From Hwanghaeella sp. (lineage in GTDB: Bacteria; Pseudomonadota; Alphaproteobacteria; UBA8366; Aestuariispiraceae), in NCBI GenBank assembly GCA_028282025.1, contig JANQIT010000356.1, forward strand, positions 1-53,658: a stretch of 53,658 nt of DNA, read 5' to 3'. Shown in pieces: positions 9,034-17,586 of the stretch (within the stretch, counting starts at the first letter, position 1; every line of letters starts with the position of its first letter). The position numbers and the translations under genes were made by a program. The notes below the pieces were generated by a model. It saw nothing but the letters and a program-made list of their open reading frames with translations. It was not told the DNA's origin and did not search any database.

Positions 9034-10317
9034 ATGACTTCTTCGGGCCGCAAATTGGCGCGCGTCGCCTATCTTACGGGCGAGTACCCCAAGGTTTCGC
9101 ATACTTTCATACTTCGCGAGGTCGAGGCCCTGCGCAGCCATGGGCTGGACGTGCATACCTATTCGATCCGCGAGCCGGGTGCGGAAAACCTGACCGGACC
9201 GGAGGAGCATTCCGCCAGGGAGACGACCTATTACGTGCTTGCCGCGGCTAAAAACCCGGTGCGCTTGCTCAGCGCTCATGTTTCCGCCCTGGCAGCCGCA
9301 CCGGGCCGCTATTTCGAAGCCTTGGGCCTTGCCGTCCGTACCAGCCCGCCGGGCATTAAGGCGTTCATCTACCAAATTTTCTACTTTCTGGAAGCTGGAC
9401 TGATCGCCGCCGACCTTAAGCGTAAGGGCGTGCAGCACCTCCATAATCATTTCGCCAATTCAAGCTGTTCGGTGGCCATGCTGACCAGCGTGATCGGCGG
9501 CATCCCCTTCAGTTTTACCATGCATGGGCCGGCCGTCTTCTTCGAGGCGGAGAAATGGCGTCTCGACGAGAAGATCGCACGCGCGTCCTTCGTGTCCTGC
9601 ATCAGCCATTTCTGCCGCAGTCAGGGCATGATCTTCGCCGCGCCGGAACATTGGCGAAAAATGCGCATTGTACATTGCGGCGTCACGCCGGACCGATACG
9701 GCAAGAAGGACACGCCGCAGGACGGCACGGCCGAGCGGCCCGCCCAATTGATTTTCGTCGGCCGTCTGGCAGCGGTTAAAGGCGTGCCGGTCTTGTTGGA
9801 CGCCCTGCATCGGCTGAAACAGAAAGGCTCCAATATCTCGCTGGTCCTGGTGGGCGACGGAGCCGAACGCAAGGTCCTTGAAGCCCGGATTCAGGAATTG
9901 GGCATCGGCGACATCGTCGAAATTACCGGATACCAGTCGCAGGGCGCGGTCGCCGACTATCTCTCGAAATCGGACATATTCGTCCTGCCGAGCTTTGCCG
10001 AAGGCGTGCCTGTGGTGCTGATGGAGGCGATGGCGACAGGTCTGCCGGTCGTCACGACGCGGATCGCGGGAATACCTGAACTGGTCGAAGACGGGGTCAA
10101 TGGCTTCATCACGCCGCCGGGCGACGCCGAAAGCCTGGCGGAGCGGCTGGCCGACCTTGCGGCGAGCAGCAGCGTGCGCGAGCGCATGGGCGAAGCCGGC
10201 CGGGCCAAAGTCGGGCGTTACTACAATATCGAAGGGGAAAGCGACTGGCTGCTGACCATCCTGCGCACGACCTATGAGGGCGGCGAGGATCTAAACCTGC
10301 GTCCGGCCGGAGAATAA
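9034..10317 (+). CDS. Glycosyltransferase family 4 (GT-B fold)
   Basis: One of the few plus-strand genes, 427 residues long. The ATG is preceded by GAGG at a 9-base spacing. The N-terminal Rossmann half starts with VAYLTGEYPKVSHTFILREV, as in colanic-acid-type GT4 enzymes. The C-terminal half has the donor-site elements FVGRLAAVKGVPVLLDAL, GDGAERKVL and the EX7E region FAEGVPVVLMEAMATGLP. It should transfer a sugar with retention of configuration to the growing polysaccharide; the exact sugar is unknown. It is divergent from the preceding GT2 and converges on the WecG-like gene 54 bases downstream. Its own promoter must lie in 8781-9033, where I could not define convincing -35/-10 boxes. Confidence 0.9.
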   Translation: MTSSGRKLARVAYLTGEYPKVSHTFILREVEALRSHGLDVHTYSIREPGAENLTGPEEHSARETTYYVLAAAKNPVRLLSAHVSALAAAPGRYFEALGLAVRTSPPGIKAFIYQIFYFLEAGLIAADLKRKGVQHLHNHFANSSCSVAMLTSVIGGIPFSFTMHGPAVFFEAEKWRLDEKIARASFVSCISHFCRSQGMIFAAPEHWRKMRIVHCGVTPDRYGKKDTPQDGTAERPAQLIFVGRLAAVKGVPVLLDALHRLKQKGSNISLVLVGDGAERKVLEARIQELGIGDIVEITGYQSQGAVADYLSKSDIFVLPSFAEGVPVVLMEAMATGLPVVTTRIAGIPELVEDGVNGFITPPGDAESLAERLADLAASSSVRERMGEAGRAKVGRYYNIEGESDWLLTILRTTYEGGEDLNLRPAGE

Positions 10318-10371
10318 GGCGAAACCCCATCGAAAACATCGGTCGCGCCAATCTCGTATCTTATTTAATTT

Positions 10372-11490
10372 TCAATAGGTTGGAGAAACACTCCGAGATA
10401 GACCGCTGCGACGGAATGCGGTTTGAAGAGCGGGGGACGCGCCCCGGATGATCAATTTTCCCCCACGTTCTTCTACAAGTTTGCGCAAGATCAGCACCTG
10501 TCCCTGACTGTAGAGGCAGAACCCGCTGACCGCGTTCAAGTCGACGATCACGCCGCCGCCCCCCTCCACGGCCCAGGCAAAAGCCTCCCGCAAGGCCGGC
10601 AGAGATCCGGGGCCGAACCTTCCCCGCAGGGACAGAAGACGCCCGCCCCCCTCTTCCCCGCGCTCGCAGACGCCGTCGGCCCGCCTATCGGCTGGACCGC
10701 CGGCCAGGGCCAACGGCAACAGGGAGGTTACGACAGTCCGCAGTAGGATAAGCCCATCCGTCGCGTAACGGCGCCAAAGGCCGAAATCCTGGCTGATCCT
10801 GTAGGCCCATTCCAGCCCCAGCCTCTGAAGCCACTCGGGGGACCGTTGCACCGTGCCGGCGACAAAGTCGACCACTGCGCCCAGATGGCAGAGGATGGGC
10901 GCATCCAGCCGGTCACGGTTGTGCATGATCCATTCCTGGCCCTTTGCCGCGCCCAACGAAACAACAACGAAATCGGCGTTCGCCGCATTGACCTCATCGA
11001 TCACGGCTTGCGTGCTCATCTCCTCGACAGTGCCGAAACCCGGATTCAGGAAACCGACCGCGCGCACGCCGGATTTCCCGTCCTTCAGCTTCTCGAACGC
11101 GGCGTCGGCGGCGCCGTCGCGCCCACCGAAGAAAAACACCGAGATCGGCCCCTCCCCCGTGCCGAAGCGATGCGCCATCGCGTTGAACATATCGGACCCC
11201 GCGACCCGCCCAGGCAGCCGGACGCCAAGAAGGCGGCACAACCAGACGACCGGCATGCCGTCCGCAAGAACCAGGTCCGACGCAATGACCGAGTCGCGAA
11301 AGGCATCGTCCCATTGGGCGCGCGCCAGGAAATTGACGTTCGGCGTGCTGATGAAACAGCGCGTGCCCGCCGACTTCGCATCGGCCAAGGTTTCCAAGGC
11401 CCCGTCCATGGTGATCACGTCGAGCGGAAATCCCAAAAAACAAATGACGTTACGGTCGAAAGCTTCGCCTGCGGAACGGGACTTCGCCAC
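10372..11490 (-). CDS. WecG/TagA/CpsF-family glycosyltransferase fused to a C-terminal STAS-like domain
   Basis: This 372-residue protein has two parts. Residues about 15-245 are a WecG/TagA/CpsF glycosyltransferase: FLGFPLDVITMDGALE, the TPNVNFLARA stretch, LVLADGMPVVWLCRLLG, and VVSLGAAKGQEWIMHNRDRL with the late GAVVDFVAGTVQRSP. Such enzymes usually add the second sugar to an undecaprenyl-linked precursor. Residues about 280-370 look like a STAS domain: LLSLRGRFGPGSLPALREAF, VIVDLNAVSGFCLYSQGQVL and GGKLIIRGASPALQTAFRRSGL. WecG enzymes are normally near 240-260 residues, so the extension is unusual. Start is GTG at 11490 with GGGGA just upstream. A regulatory or protein-binding role for the STAS part is inference. 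Confidence 0.85.
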   Translation of the reverse strand: MAKSRSAGEAFDRNVICFLGFPLDVITMDGALETLADAKSAGTRCFISTPNVNFLARAQWDDAFRDSVIASDLVLADGMPVVWLCRLLGVRLPGRVAGSDMFNAMAHRFGTGEGPISVFFFGGRDGAADAAFEKLKDGKSGVRAVGFLNPGFGTVEEMSTQAVIDEVNAANADFVVVSLGAAKGQEWIMHNRDRLDAPILCHLGAVVDFVAGTVQRSPEWLQRLGLEWAYRISQDFGLWRRYATDGLILLRTVVTSLLPLALAGGPADRRADGVCERGEEGGGRLLSLRGRFGPGSLPALREAFAWAVEGGGGVIVDLNAVSGFCLYSQGQVLILRKLVEERGGKLIIRGASPALQTAFRRSGLSRSVSPTY

Positions 11491-11582
11491 GCTTTCCCCC
11501 TATCGACGCACACGTTTGGATGAAGCATGCGGACGGGGCGTCGGGTTCGAACGCACGCAGGGACGGCACCAACCGCCAACGA

Positions 11583-12794
11583 TCACGGGTTCGACCCGCT
11601 GCGGTCGGTTTTGACCCACTTCCGCTCCGGCCGCAGCAGCGCCAGCAGATACATCGGCAGCTTACGGATGATATAGACGGGCACCAGCCAGACTTTCGAC
11701 CAGGGAAGGATATCCCGCGCAAAGCTGTTCCAGACCAGGGACAGCAGAACGGCACAGGCCGCGACCGGGGCGCAAAGCAGGAAAAAGGGCGTCGACGATC
11801 CGCCGAAGGTCCACAACAGATAGGCCCCCGTTCCCAGCAGCCCGGTCAGGACGGAAAAAAGCGCCAGCGGCGGGATCAGCAGATCCATAACCATCGCCAG
11901 CAGAGCAGGATTGCTCCGCCGTACCGCAGAGAACAGAAAGCGCGGAGCCAGAGATAGTATTGTCCAGATATGCCCGTGCTCCCAGCGCGTGCGCTGGCTT
12001 ATGGCCGCGTCGCCCGACTGCGGGAATGTGCTGACGACATGGGCCGTTTCCATGAATACGGGCGCGTGCCCCTTGTCCGCCAGGTCAAGCCCCAGCGTGA
12101 TATCTTCAACGATACTGCCGCTGGCGATTTCCGCCTCCATCAAGACGCCCCAGGGGAACGCCATTCCCGTCCCCATCAATTGGCAGGGCAGCCCCATTGC
12201 GTGCAGCCCGGCGGGACGGAACCAGTTCTTCAGACGGATCGCGAACTCCGCCACCCGGAAACCGGGGTTGGGGGTTTCGGGCGCACCGAGCAGATAACGC
12301 GCCTGAACCGGCCGGTTCGAACGGATGCACGCCGCCGCCAGATCCGCCAGCGCCGTCGGCCCGACGCGGCAGTCGGCATCGATAACGATCACGGCTTCCG
12401 GCGGGTTCTGCGCCATATGGCGCACGCCGTGCTCAAGCGCGTAGCTCTTGCCAACACGGGTCGTATCTTCTCGAAGGATCACATCCGCCCCGGATTCCGC
12501 CGCGATCCGGGCGGTATCGTCGTTACAATTGTCCGCCACGACCAGGATCCCCGCCTCGCCGGAGGCCGAACGTACAAGCTCCTCGACTACCGGACCGATA
12601 ACCTCTTGCTCGTTATGCGCTGGGATCAGAACCGTGTAGGTCGGCGTCACCGCCCCTTCTTCCACCGGCCGAACGACAGCGGGTCCCAGGCGGGAAAATA
12701 GAAAAGACACAAGCTGCGCGGCCAGAAACAGCCACGGGATTGCGACCATTCCAGCAGCGAACAACAGCAATCCTGTGTATAGGTCCGTCGGCAT
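11583..12794 (-). CDS. Membrane-anchored glycosyltransferase family 2
   Basis: This 403-residue integral-membrane enzyme has an N-terminal membrane helix (residues 8-30), a GT-A domain, and at least two C-terminal hydrophobic segments around residues 300-375. The catalytic elements are in the expected order: VLIPAHNEQEVI near 55, VVADNCNDD near 85, VIVIDADCRVGP near 135, a GTGMAFPW acceptor region, VEDITLGLDL, and QRTRWEHGHIW, the Q-x-x-R-W motif of processive or lipid-acceptor GT2 enzymes. It therefore probably elongates a lipid-linked glycan at the cytoplasmic face of the inner membrane. The gene sits 92 bases upstream of the WecG-STAS gene on the same strand. Confidence 0.88.
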   Translation of the reverse strand: MPTDLYTGLLLFAAGMVAIPWLFLAAQLVSFLFSRLGPAVVRPVEEGAVTPTYTVLIPAHNEQEVIGPVVEELVRSASGEAGILVVADNCNDDTARIAAESGADVILREDTTRVGKSYALEHGVRHMAQNPPEAVIVIDADCRVGPTALADLAAACIRSNRPVQARYLLGAPETPNPGFRVAEFAIRLKNWFRPAGLHAMGLPCQLMGTGMAFPWGVLMEAEIASGSIVEDITLGLDLADKGHAPVFMETAHVVSTFPQSGDAAISQRTRWEHGHIWTILSLAPRFLFSAVRRSNPALLAMVMDLLIPPLALFSVLTGLLGTGAYLLWTFGGSSTPFFLLCAPVAACAVLLSLVWNSFARDILPWSKVWLVPVYIIRKLPMYLLALLRPERKWVKTDRSGSNP

Positions 12795-13048
12795 GCGAGG
12801 AGATGCTACGCGGATCGCGCCCGTGGCGCACGTCTTTTGCGGGTGTTCATAGCCAGCCCAAGCTCCGCGCGAATTGGCCAGTCAGGTACATCACTTTAAA
12901 CCGGATTTCTCAGAACCTTTGTAAACGGACATGCGGTCGGCAATATTGGATACAGCGTCCCCCACCTGGAGCCAATGCCAATCCTTACGGATGTGCAGAA
13001 TTCGGGCCCGGCTCGGACCTCCAGTCGGTAGGCGCCGGCACGCGGTCC

Positions 13049-14008
13049 TCAATATTCGATAATCCCGCGCCGTTTACCCAGGGCGAGATCGAGCCAAAAG
13101 CCCGCAGCGCCCTGTGCCTGTGGAAATTTGCCCAAAACCGTGAAGAAACCGTACCCCCACGAGCCCGTTCGCACTGAAATCCGCGCGACCTGCGCCGGGT
13201 ACACCAGGAAACCGGCCCAAAGCGGAGCATAGACCGCCCCAGCCGCCAGGATCCCGAGCGGCAGCACGATTCCCCAGAAAGCGATGCTGATGGTATCGGC
13301 GCGCCAGTGGCGGACAGGCGGCGCGCCGTGCAGATAGGTTCCCAGCGCATAGGCATAACCACCCCGCAGCGTGCGCCGCCACCACTGCGAAAAACGCAGG
13401 ATATTGGCATCGTGGAAAGTCATATCCGCATCGACCCGCCAGATCCGCCAATCGGCCTTGCGAAGACGGACCGCCAGTTCCGGCTCCTCGCCCGCGATCA
13501 CATCTTCCCGATATCCGTCCGCCGCCTCGAACGCGGATACGCGAACCAGGCAATCCCCGCCGAAGGACCGCGCTTCGCCCACGGGGGTATTCCACTCGAT
13601 ATCGCACAGGCGGTTGTAGACCGACTCCTCGGGATGCATCTCCCGCCGGCGTCCGCAAACCACGGCGGCGTCCGGGTTTGCTTCAAGAAACGTGAGCGCG
13701 GAGGGAATCCAGCCCTCGTCGACCCGGCAGTCCCCATCGACAAACTGGACATACTCAAGCTTCTGTAGGTGTTGCTTAAGCCTCTTATACCCAGCGTTAC
13801 GTGCGCGGGCAGCCGTAAACGGAATAGACATATCCAGTTCGACCACGACCGCCCCCATATCTGCGGCCAGGTCGACACTGCCATCGGACGAGCCGGAGTC
13901 CACATATACAATCGGAACGGCATGCACGGCGAAGGACTCAAGGCATTTGCGCAGCCGCTCCCCCTCATTTCGTCCGATGACGACGACACCAACGGTTGAA
14001 GAGCTCAT
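13049..14008 (-). CDS. Glycosyltransferase family 2
   Basis: This is a 319-residue GT-A enzyme. The ATG at 14008 gives MSSSTVGVVVIGRNEGERL, where the catalytic fold begins immediately. The frame stays open upstream to a GTG at 14071 with other ATGs at 14029 and 14044; none has a strong ribosome site, so the start is uncertain. Motifs are YVDSGSSDGS near residue 36, QFVDGDCRVDEGW near 85 (DxD-like metal site), and VIAGEEPELAVRLR near 160. A hydrophobic segment near residues 245-275 is a candidate membrane anchor. It is another repeat-unit glycosyltransferase of unknown sugar specificity. It stands 254 bases upstream of the previous GT2 gene, with no gene visible between them. Confidence 0.85.
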   Translation of the reverse strand: MSSSTVGVVVIGRNEGERLRKCLESFAVHAVPIVYVDSGSSDGSVDLAADMGAVVVELDMSIPFTAARARNAGYKRLKQHLQKLEYVQFVDGDCRVDEGWIPSALTFLEANPDAAVVCGRRREMHPEESVYNRLCDIEWNTPVGEARSFGGDCLVRVSAFEAADGYREDVIAGEEPELAVRLRKADWRIWRVDADMTFHDANILRFSQWWRRTLRGGYAYALGTYLHGAPPVRHWRADTISIAFWGIVLPLGILAAGAVYAPLWAGFLVYPAQVARISVRTGSWGYGFFTVLGKFPQAQGAAGFWLDLALGKRRGIIEY

Positions 14009-14137
14009 AGAAATGCAGGTTCCATTCATCGGCTTGGCGGTCATTTTGTTTATATCGACCTCGTTTTGCACCTTCGGCTGATATCTGTCCTAAAATTGTA
14101 CCTATCCCAATTTTGAGCCGAGATCGTCCTACTAGCC

Positions 14138-16087
14138 CTACTTATCTATCAATTTTTCCACATGAGGCTTCAGTCGCATACCAAACCTCTGCTCACCCTT
14201 GTCGCTCCAATGATCAGAATCCGACCAGAATAAATCATCGCAATTGTACAGGTCGGCTTTTGGGTCGAAAGCAACTACTTCGATATCGGAAAGGTATTCA
14301 ATCTCTCGCTTCAAGGCTTCTCGTCGGAGGTATCTGTCAAGATTCTCAAATGCGGCGCGATGGACAATACTCAACTCGGGTCGATCCTCGAGATCATCGC
14401 ATTGATAAGACAGCATTTCCTCTTGCGTAATATACGGTTCAATCCTCGGCCCAAGCCAAACGAGGTTGGGTGTGATGCGCGACATCTGAGAAAGGAAATG
14501 GAAAACACGGTCAATTCCGGCCGTATGCAAGCTGACTTTAGGATCTTTCGACTGAAGGAACGGGCTGCGGGCGCCTGGCGCGCCCGTTTCGTCAAGAAAC
14601 AGCCACAAACCAGCCTGGACATACAACGCAAGCTCCAAGTCGCGGCCCTCCGATTCGAAGAAACGCGTTAAATCGCTGCCGGAACACGTGTGTCCTTCAA
14701 TATGCGGACGGCAATCTCCCTGCCCCACACCGACGATGAATGGACGGTCAAGCGTGGCCGACAGCGCGTTGAAAACATCGGCGCTATGGGAGTCGCCAAA
14801 CACGACGATCGGTTTGCCATGCTCTCGCTCACAGGTGTCATAACGGTCCTGGAAGGCACTGAAAGGGCCGTCGACTGTAAACCGGCATACATCTGCGAAG
14901 GGTTCCGCATACGGATCCATGGCGCTTACACGGCTTATCTCGCTGAGCAGACGCTGATTGGAGGGAGATTGGAGGGCAAAGAAGCTGGACTTCTGGAAGT
15001 CGGTATAGGCCAACACTATCCCCAACGCAGCGAAAACGGCGGATATTGAAAGGGAAACCGGTATGACTACGCGGGGCGGCTGCCTCGATACCCGGAACGG
15101 ACGTTCGACAAACCGCCATGAAAAATAGGCCAGGAATACCGATAGAAACGCCAAACCCATCATGATTTCGATTGGCGGATGGATACCGCCATACACACGG
15201 GCGAACGCGAAGATCGGCTGATGCCAGAGATAGGCGCTGTAGCTGATCAACCCGACCAGGACGATCCCCCGAACAGAGAGAACCCGGGCAACAAGAGTTC
15301 CTTCGCCTGCATAAAGAATGATCAGAGCAGCCCCCACCACCGGCGCCAGAGTGTACAGAGATGGGAAAGGTGTCGAACCATCGAATGCGAATATCCCGAC
15401 CAGTACCAGACCGAGACCCGAGAGCGACAAAGTATTATTGGATTGCAGTCCGTATCGGGAAAGAAAAATTGCGCATCCCGATCCAGCCAGTAATTCCCAA
15501 GCCCTGGTCGGCAACAGATAAAAGTTCGCGTCCGGAAAATGCCGCCAAGCGTATTCGGTCAGCCCCAGGCTGAAAACAAATGCAACGGCAAGCGCGATAA
15601 CGGCGGGTCGGGTGTGGGACTTCCAAAGCAGCAGCATGAACACAGGAAAAGTGATGTAATATTGCTCCTCAACGGCCAGACTCCATGTGTGCAGTAGAGG
15701 CTTCTTTTCCGCTGCAGCCTCGAAATATCCGCTTTCAATCCAGAACAGGCCGTTGGACGAGAAGATACTGACGGCGGTGATGCTTTGGGCAAAGTCCTTG
15801 AACTGCGATGGCAACATCAAGAACCAAGCAAAAGGAATGGTCACTAGCACCACAAAGAACAGCGCCGGCAAAATTCTGCGAAAGCGGCGAGAGTAGAAAC
15901 TAGCGATTGTAAAGCGGTCAGCGTTGATGTCGTCGATGATGATTGTGGTGATAAGGTAACCGGAAATCACAAAGAAAACGTCCACCCCGACGAAACCGCC
16001 GGAAAAGACCTGCAAGCCGCCGTGAAACAGGATTACAGGTATGACGGCCACTGCGCGCAGCCCATCGATTTCCGATCGATACTGCAT
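14138..16087 (-). CDS. OafA/YrhL-type acyltransferase with C-terminal SGNH domain
   Basis: This 649-residue integral-membrane protein begins MQYRSEIDGLRAVAVIPVI, the acyltransferase-3 start, with GGGAG just upstream of the ATG at 16087. About ten membrane helices fill residues 1-370, including GGFVGVDVFFVISGYLIT and the HTWSLAVEEQYY motif. The C-terminal third is a periplasmic SGNH hydrolase-like domain with VFGDSHSADVF (nucleophile Ser) and SDSDHWSDKGEQRF (Asp/His pair). Such proteins move acyl groups across the inner membrane onto polysaccharides. The gene is next to the MaoC-SDR and FkbH-ACP genes and shares their lower GC, so it may use a group built by them; that link is inference. Confidence 0.9.
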   Translation of the reverse strand: MQYRSEIDGLRAVAVIPVILFHGGLQVFSGGFVGVDVFFVISGYLITTIIIDDINADRFTIASFYSRRFRRILPALFFVVLVTIPFAWFLMLPSQFKDFAQSITAVSIFSSNGLFWIESGYFEAAAEKKPLLHTWSLAVEEQYYITFPVFMLLLWKSHTRPAVIALAVAFVFSLGLTEYAWRHFPDANFYLLPTRAWELLAGSGCAIFLSRYGLQSNNTLSLSGLGLVLVGIFAFDGSTPFPSLYTLAPVVGAALIILYAGEGTLVARVLSVRGIVLVGLISYSAYLWHQPIFAFARVYGGIHPPIEIMMGLAFLSVFLAYFSWRFVERPFRVSRQPPRVVIPVSLSISAVFAALGIVLAYTDFQKSSFFALQSPSNQRLLSEISRVSAMDPYAEPFADVCRFTVDGPFSAFQDRYDTCEREHGKPIVVFGDSHSADVFNALSATLDRPFIVGVGQGDCRPHIEGHTCSGSDLTRFFESEGRDLELALYVQAGLWLFLDETGAPGARSPFLQSKDPKVSLHTAGIDRVFHFLSQMSRITPNLVWLGPRIEPYITQEEMLSYQCDDLEDRPELSIVHRAAFENLDRYLRREALKREIEYLSDIEVVAFDPKADLYNCDDLFWSDSDHWSDKGEQRFGMRLKPHVEKLIDK

Positions 16088-16145
16088 CAATCTCCCCATC
16101 CAGCGGCAGTTCGACCGCCACCCTGCGATTTAGTGGAACTATAAG

Positions 16146-17534
16146 TCAGGCGGACAACAAAGGCCAAAGCACCTCACCAGGTTCTGCTCCGGGCGCACCG
16201 ATCATAGAGGCTGTTTGGTCAGTGCGCATTTTTGGCAGGCGCACGACATCGACGGAGACGTTTTTGTTGAACGTATTCAGATAGCGGCAGATCTCCTCGC
16301 CAGCCGCTTTTGCTGCCGCATATTCCGTGAACCGCGGTTCTGGTTCTTCGACGTAAACCGTCGACGGATAAAAAATCCGTGTGGGCTGCCGGCATGACAT
16401 CGCCAAACGCGAGAAACCGGAAACGAAAAAATCGTTATAGGTATTGAACAAACCCACATCGAAATCCGCCCCGGCTCCCTGCTTGATCTTGGGCGACGCG
16501 AAATAATACACGTGGGAGTAATGGGCTTCGCCTAATGCTCTTTCATCACCCAAAACATCGAACTGAAGCGCGTTCGCCGAAGCACCGGAAGACTCTATCT
16601 CCTGAACAATGGCCTCCGCGTCTGTTGCTCCAAGTGAATAGGTAATCGTCACCGGAACACCAGCGGAGGCCAAGAGCTTGGCGGCAACCTCCCCCAAACC
16701 ACGAGATCCACCGACGACCAGCGCTTGATCAATTTCCAACTTAGCGCCTTTCGATATAGCTGTAGCGCCAGACATCGTGAGTTGAGATTGCGACGGCGGT
16801 CTCGCAAACGTCCGGAGTTTTCCGCTGAACCCAAGACCGGACAAAGCTATGTCGACAAGGCGCAGTTCGCTATGCGCCATCGTTACCGCGTAATGGATTT
16901 CGCCAGGCTCCGCACCGCTTTTCTCTTCAGGAGAGAAAGTCAGGTCCAATTCGGAGAAGAGCGAATGCAATCCGGGGCATCGCATCCCGACTATTCGGGT
17001 GGCCGCAAGAATGACCGAAACAGCACCGTGAGGAACCTGGGCGCTCATTTGCGGAAAGAGCGCATTAAGATCATCCACGTTAAGACCGAGATCCAACTGC
17101 TCTGATACGCCCGGCATGTCCTGCAGTTCACGTTCGACTGGGTCGCGCGCCCACACCTGCGCACCGGGTAACGCGGTCAGTACCTCCGCCGCTCCACTCT
17201 CAACCAATATGTGCGCCGCAAGCGTTCCCTCAGTCGTGATCCGCCCTTCCAACGCGCCGTCCTGACGTTCGGAAAGATCCAGGCTGACATTTCGCTCCAA
17301 AAGAACCGGTTGCTTGAAGACAGCCGTAATCCGCGATGGGGTGGATAGTGCAGGCCAAATGCTCGCGGCTTCGTTGAGATACCAGCAAAGCAAATGAACG
17401 CCATGCACGACAGGTTCACCGAACATCAGACGACGTGCCGCAACACTGTCGACATGGATGGGATTCCAGTCGCCGCTCAGTTCAGCGAACCGGATTTGAT
17501 CCTGCATCGAGAAACTGCGACCCACCGTTTTCAC
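16146..17534 (-). CDS. MaoC-like hydratase/dehydratase fused to a short-chain dehydrogenase
   Basis: This 462-residue two-domain cytoplasmic protein has an N-terminal MaoC hot-dog domain (residues about 5-130) with the catalytic pattern DWNPIHVD and VVHGVHLL. Members add or remove water on (R)-3-hydroxyacyl thioesters. A second hot-dog-like part may follow to residue 250. From about residue 265 comes an SDR domain: VVGGSRGLGEVAAKLLASAG (NAD(P) loop), then YPSTVYVEEPEPRFTEYAAAK carrying the Tyr-x3-Lys-like pair (YAAAK). The protein thus could reduce and dehydrate an ACP- or CoA-bound acyl chain. Start is GTG at 17534 with GGAGG 5 bases upstream. It follows the FkbH-ACP gene by 52 bases. Confidence 0.82.
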   Translation of the reverse strand: MKTVGRSFSMQDQIRFAELSGDWNPIHVDSVAARRLMFGEPVVHGVHLLCWYLNEAASIWPALSTPSRITAVFKQPVLLERNVSLDLSERQDGALEGRITTEGTLAAHILVESGAAEVLTALPGAQVWARDPVERELQDMPGVSEQLDLGLNVDDLNALFPQMSAQVPHGAVSVILAATRIVGMRCPGLHSLFSELDLTFSPEEKSGAEPGEIHYAVTMAHSELRLVDIALSGLGFSGKLRTFARPPSQSQLTMSGATAISKGAKLEIDQALVVGGSRGLGEVAAKLLASAGVPVTITYSLGATDAEAIVQEIESSGASANALQFDVLGDERALGEAHYSHVYYFASPKIKQGAGADFDVGLFNTYNDFFVSGFSRLAMSCRQPTRIFYPSTVYVEEPEPRFTEYAAAKAAGEEICRYLNTFNKNVSVDVVRLPKMRTDQTASMIGAPGAEPGEVLWPLLSA

Positions 17535-17586
17535 ACGCCCCTCCGTCCGATTCTTGGATCAAATTCGCCGAATGGTCCGCCAGGTC

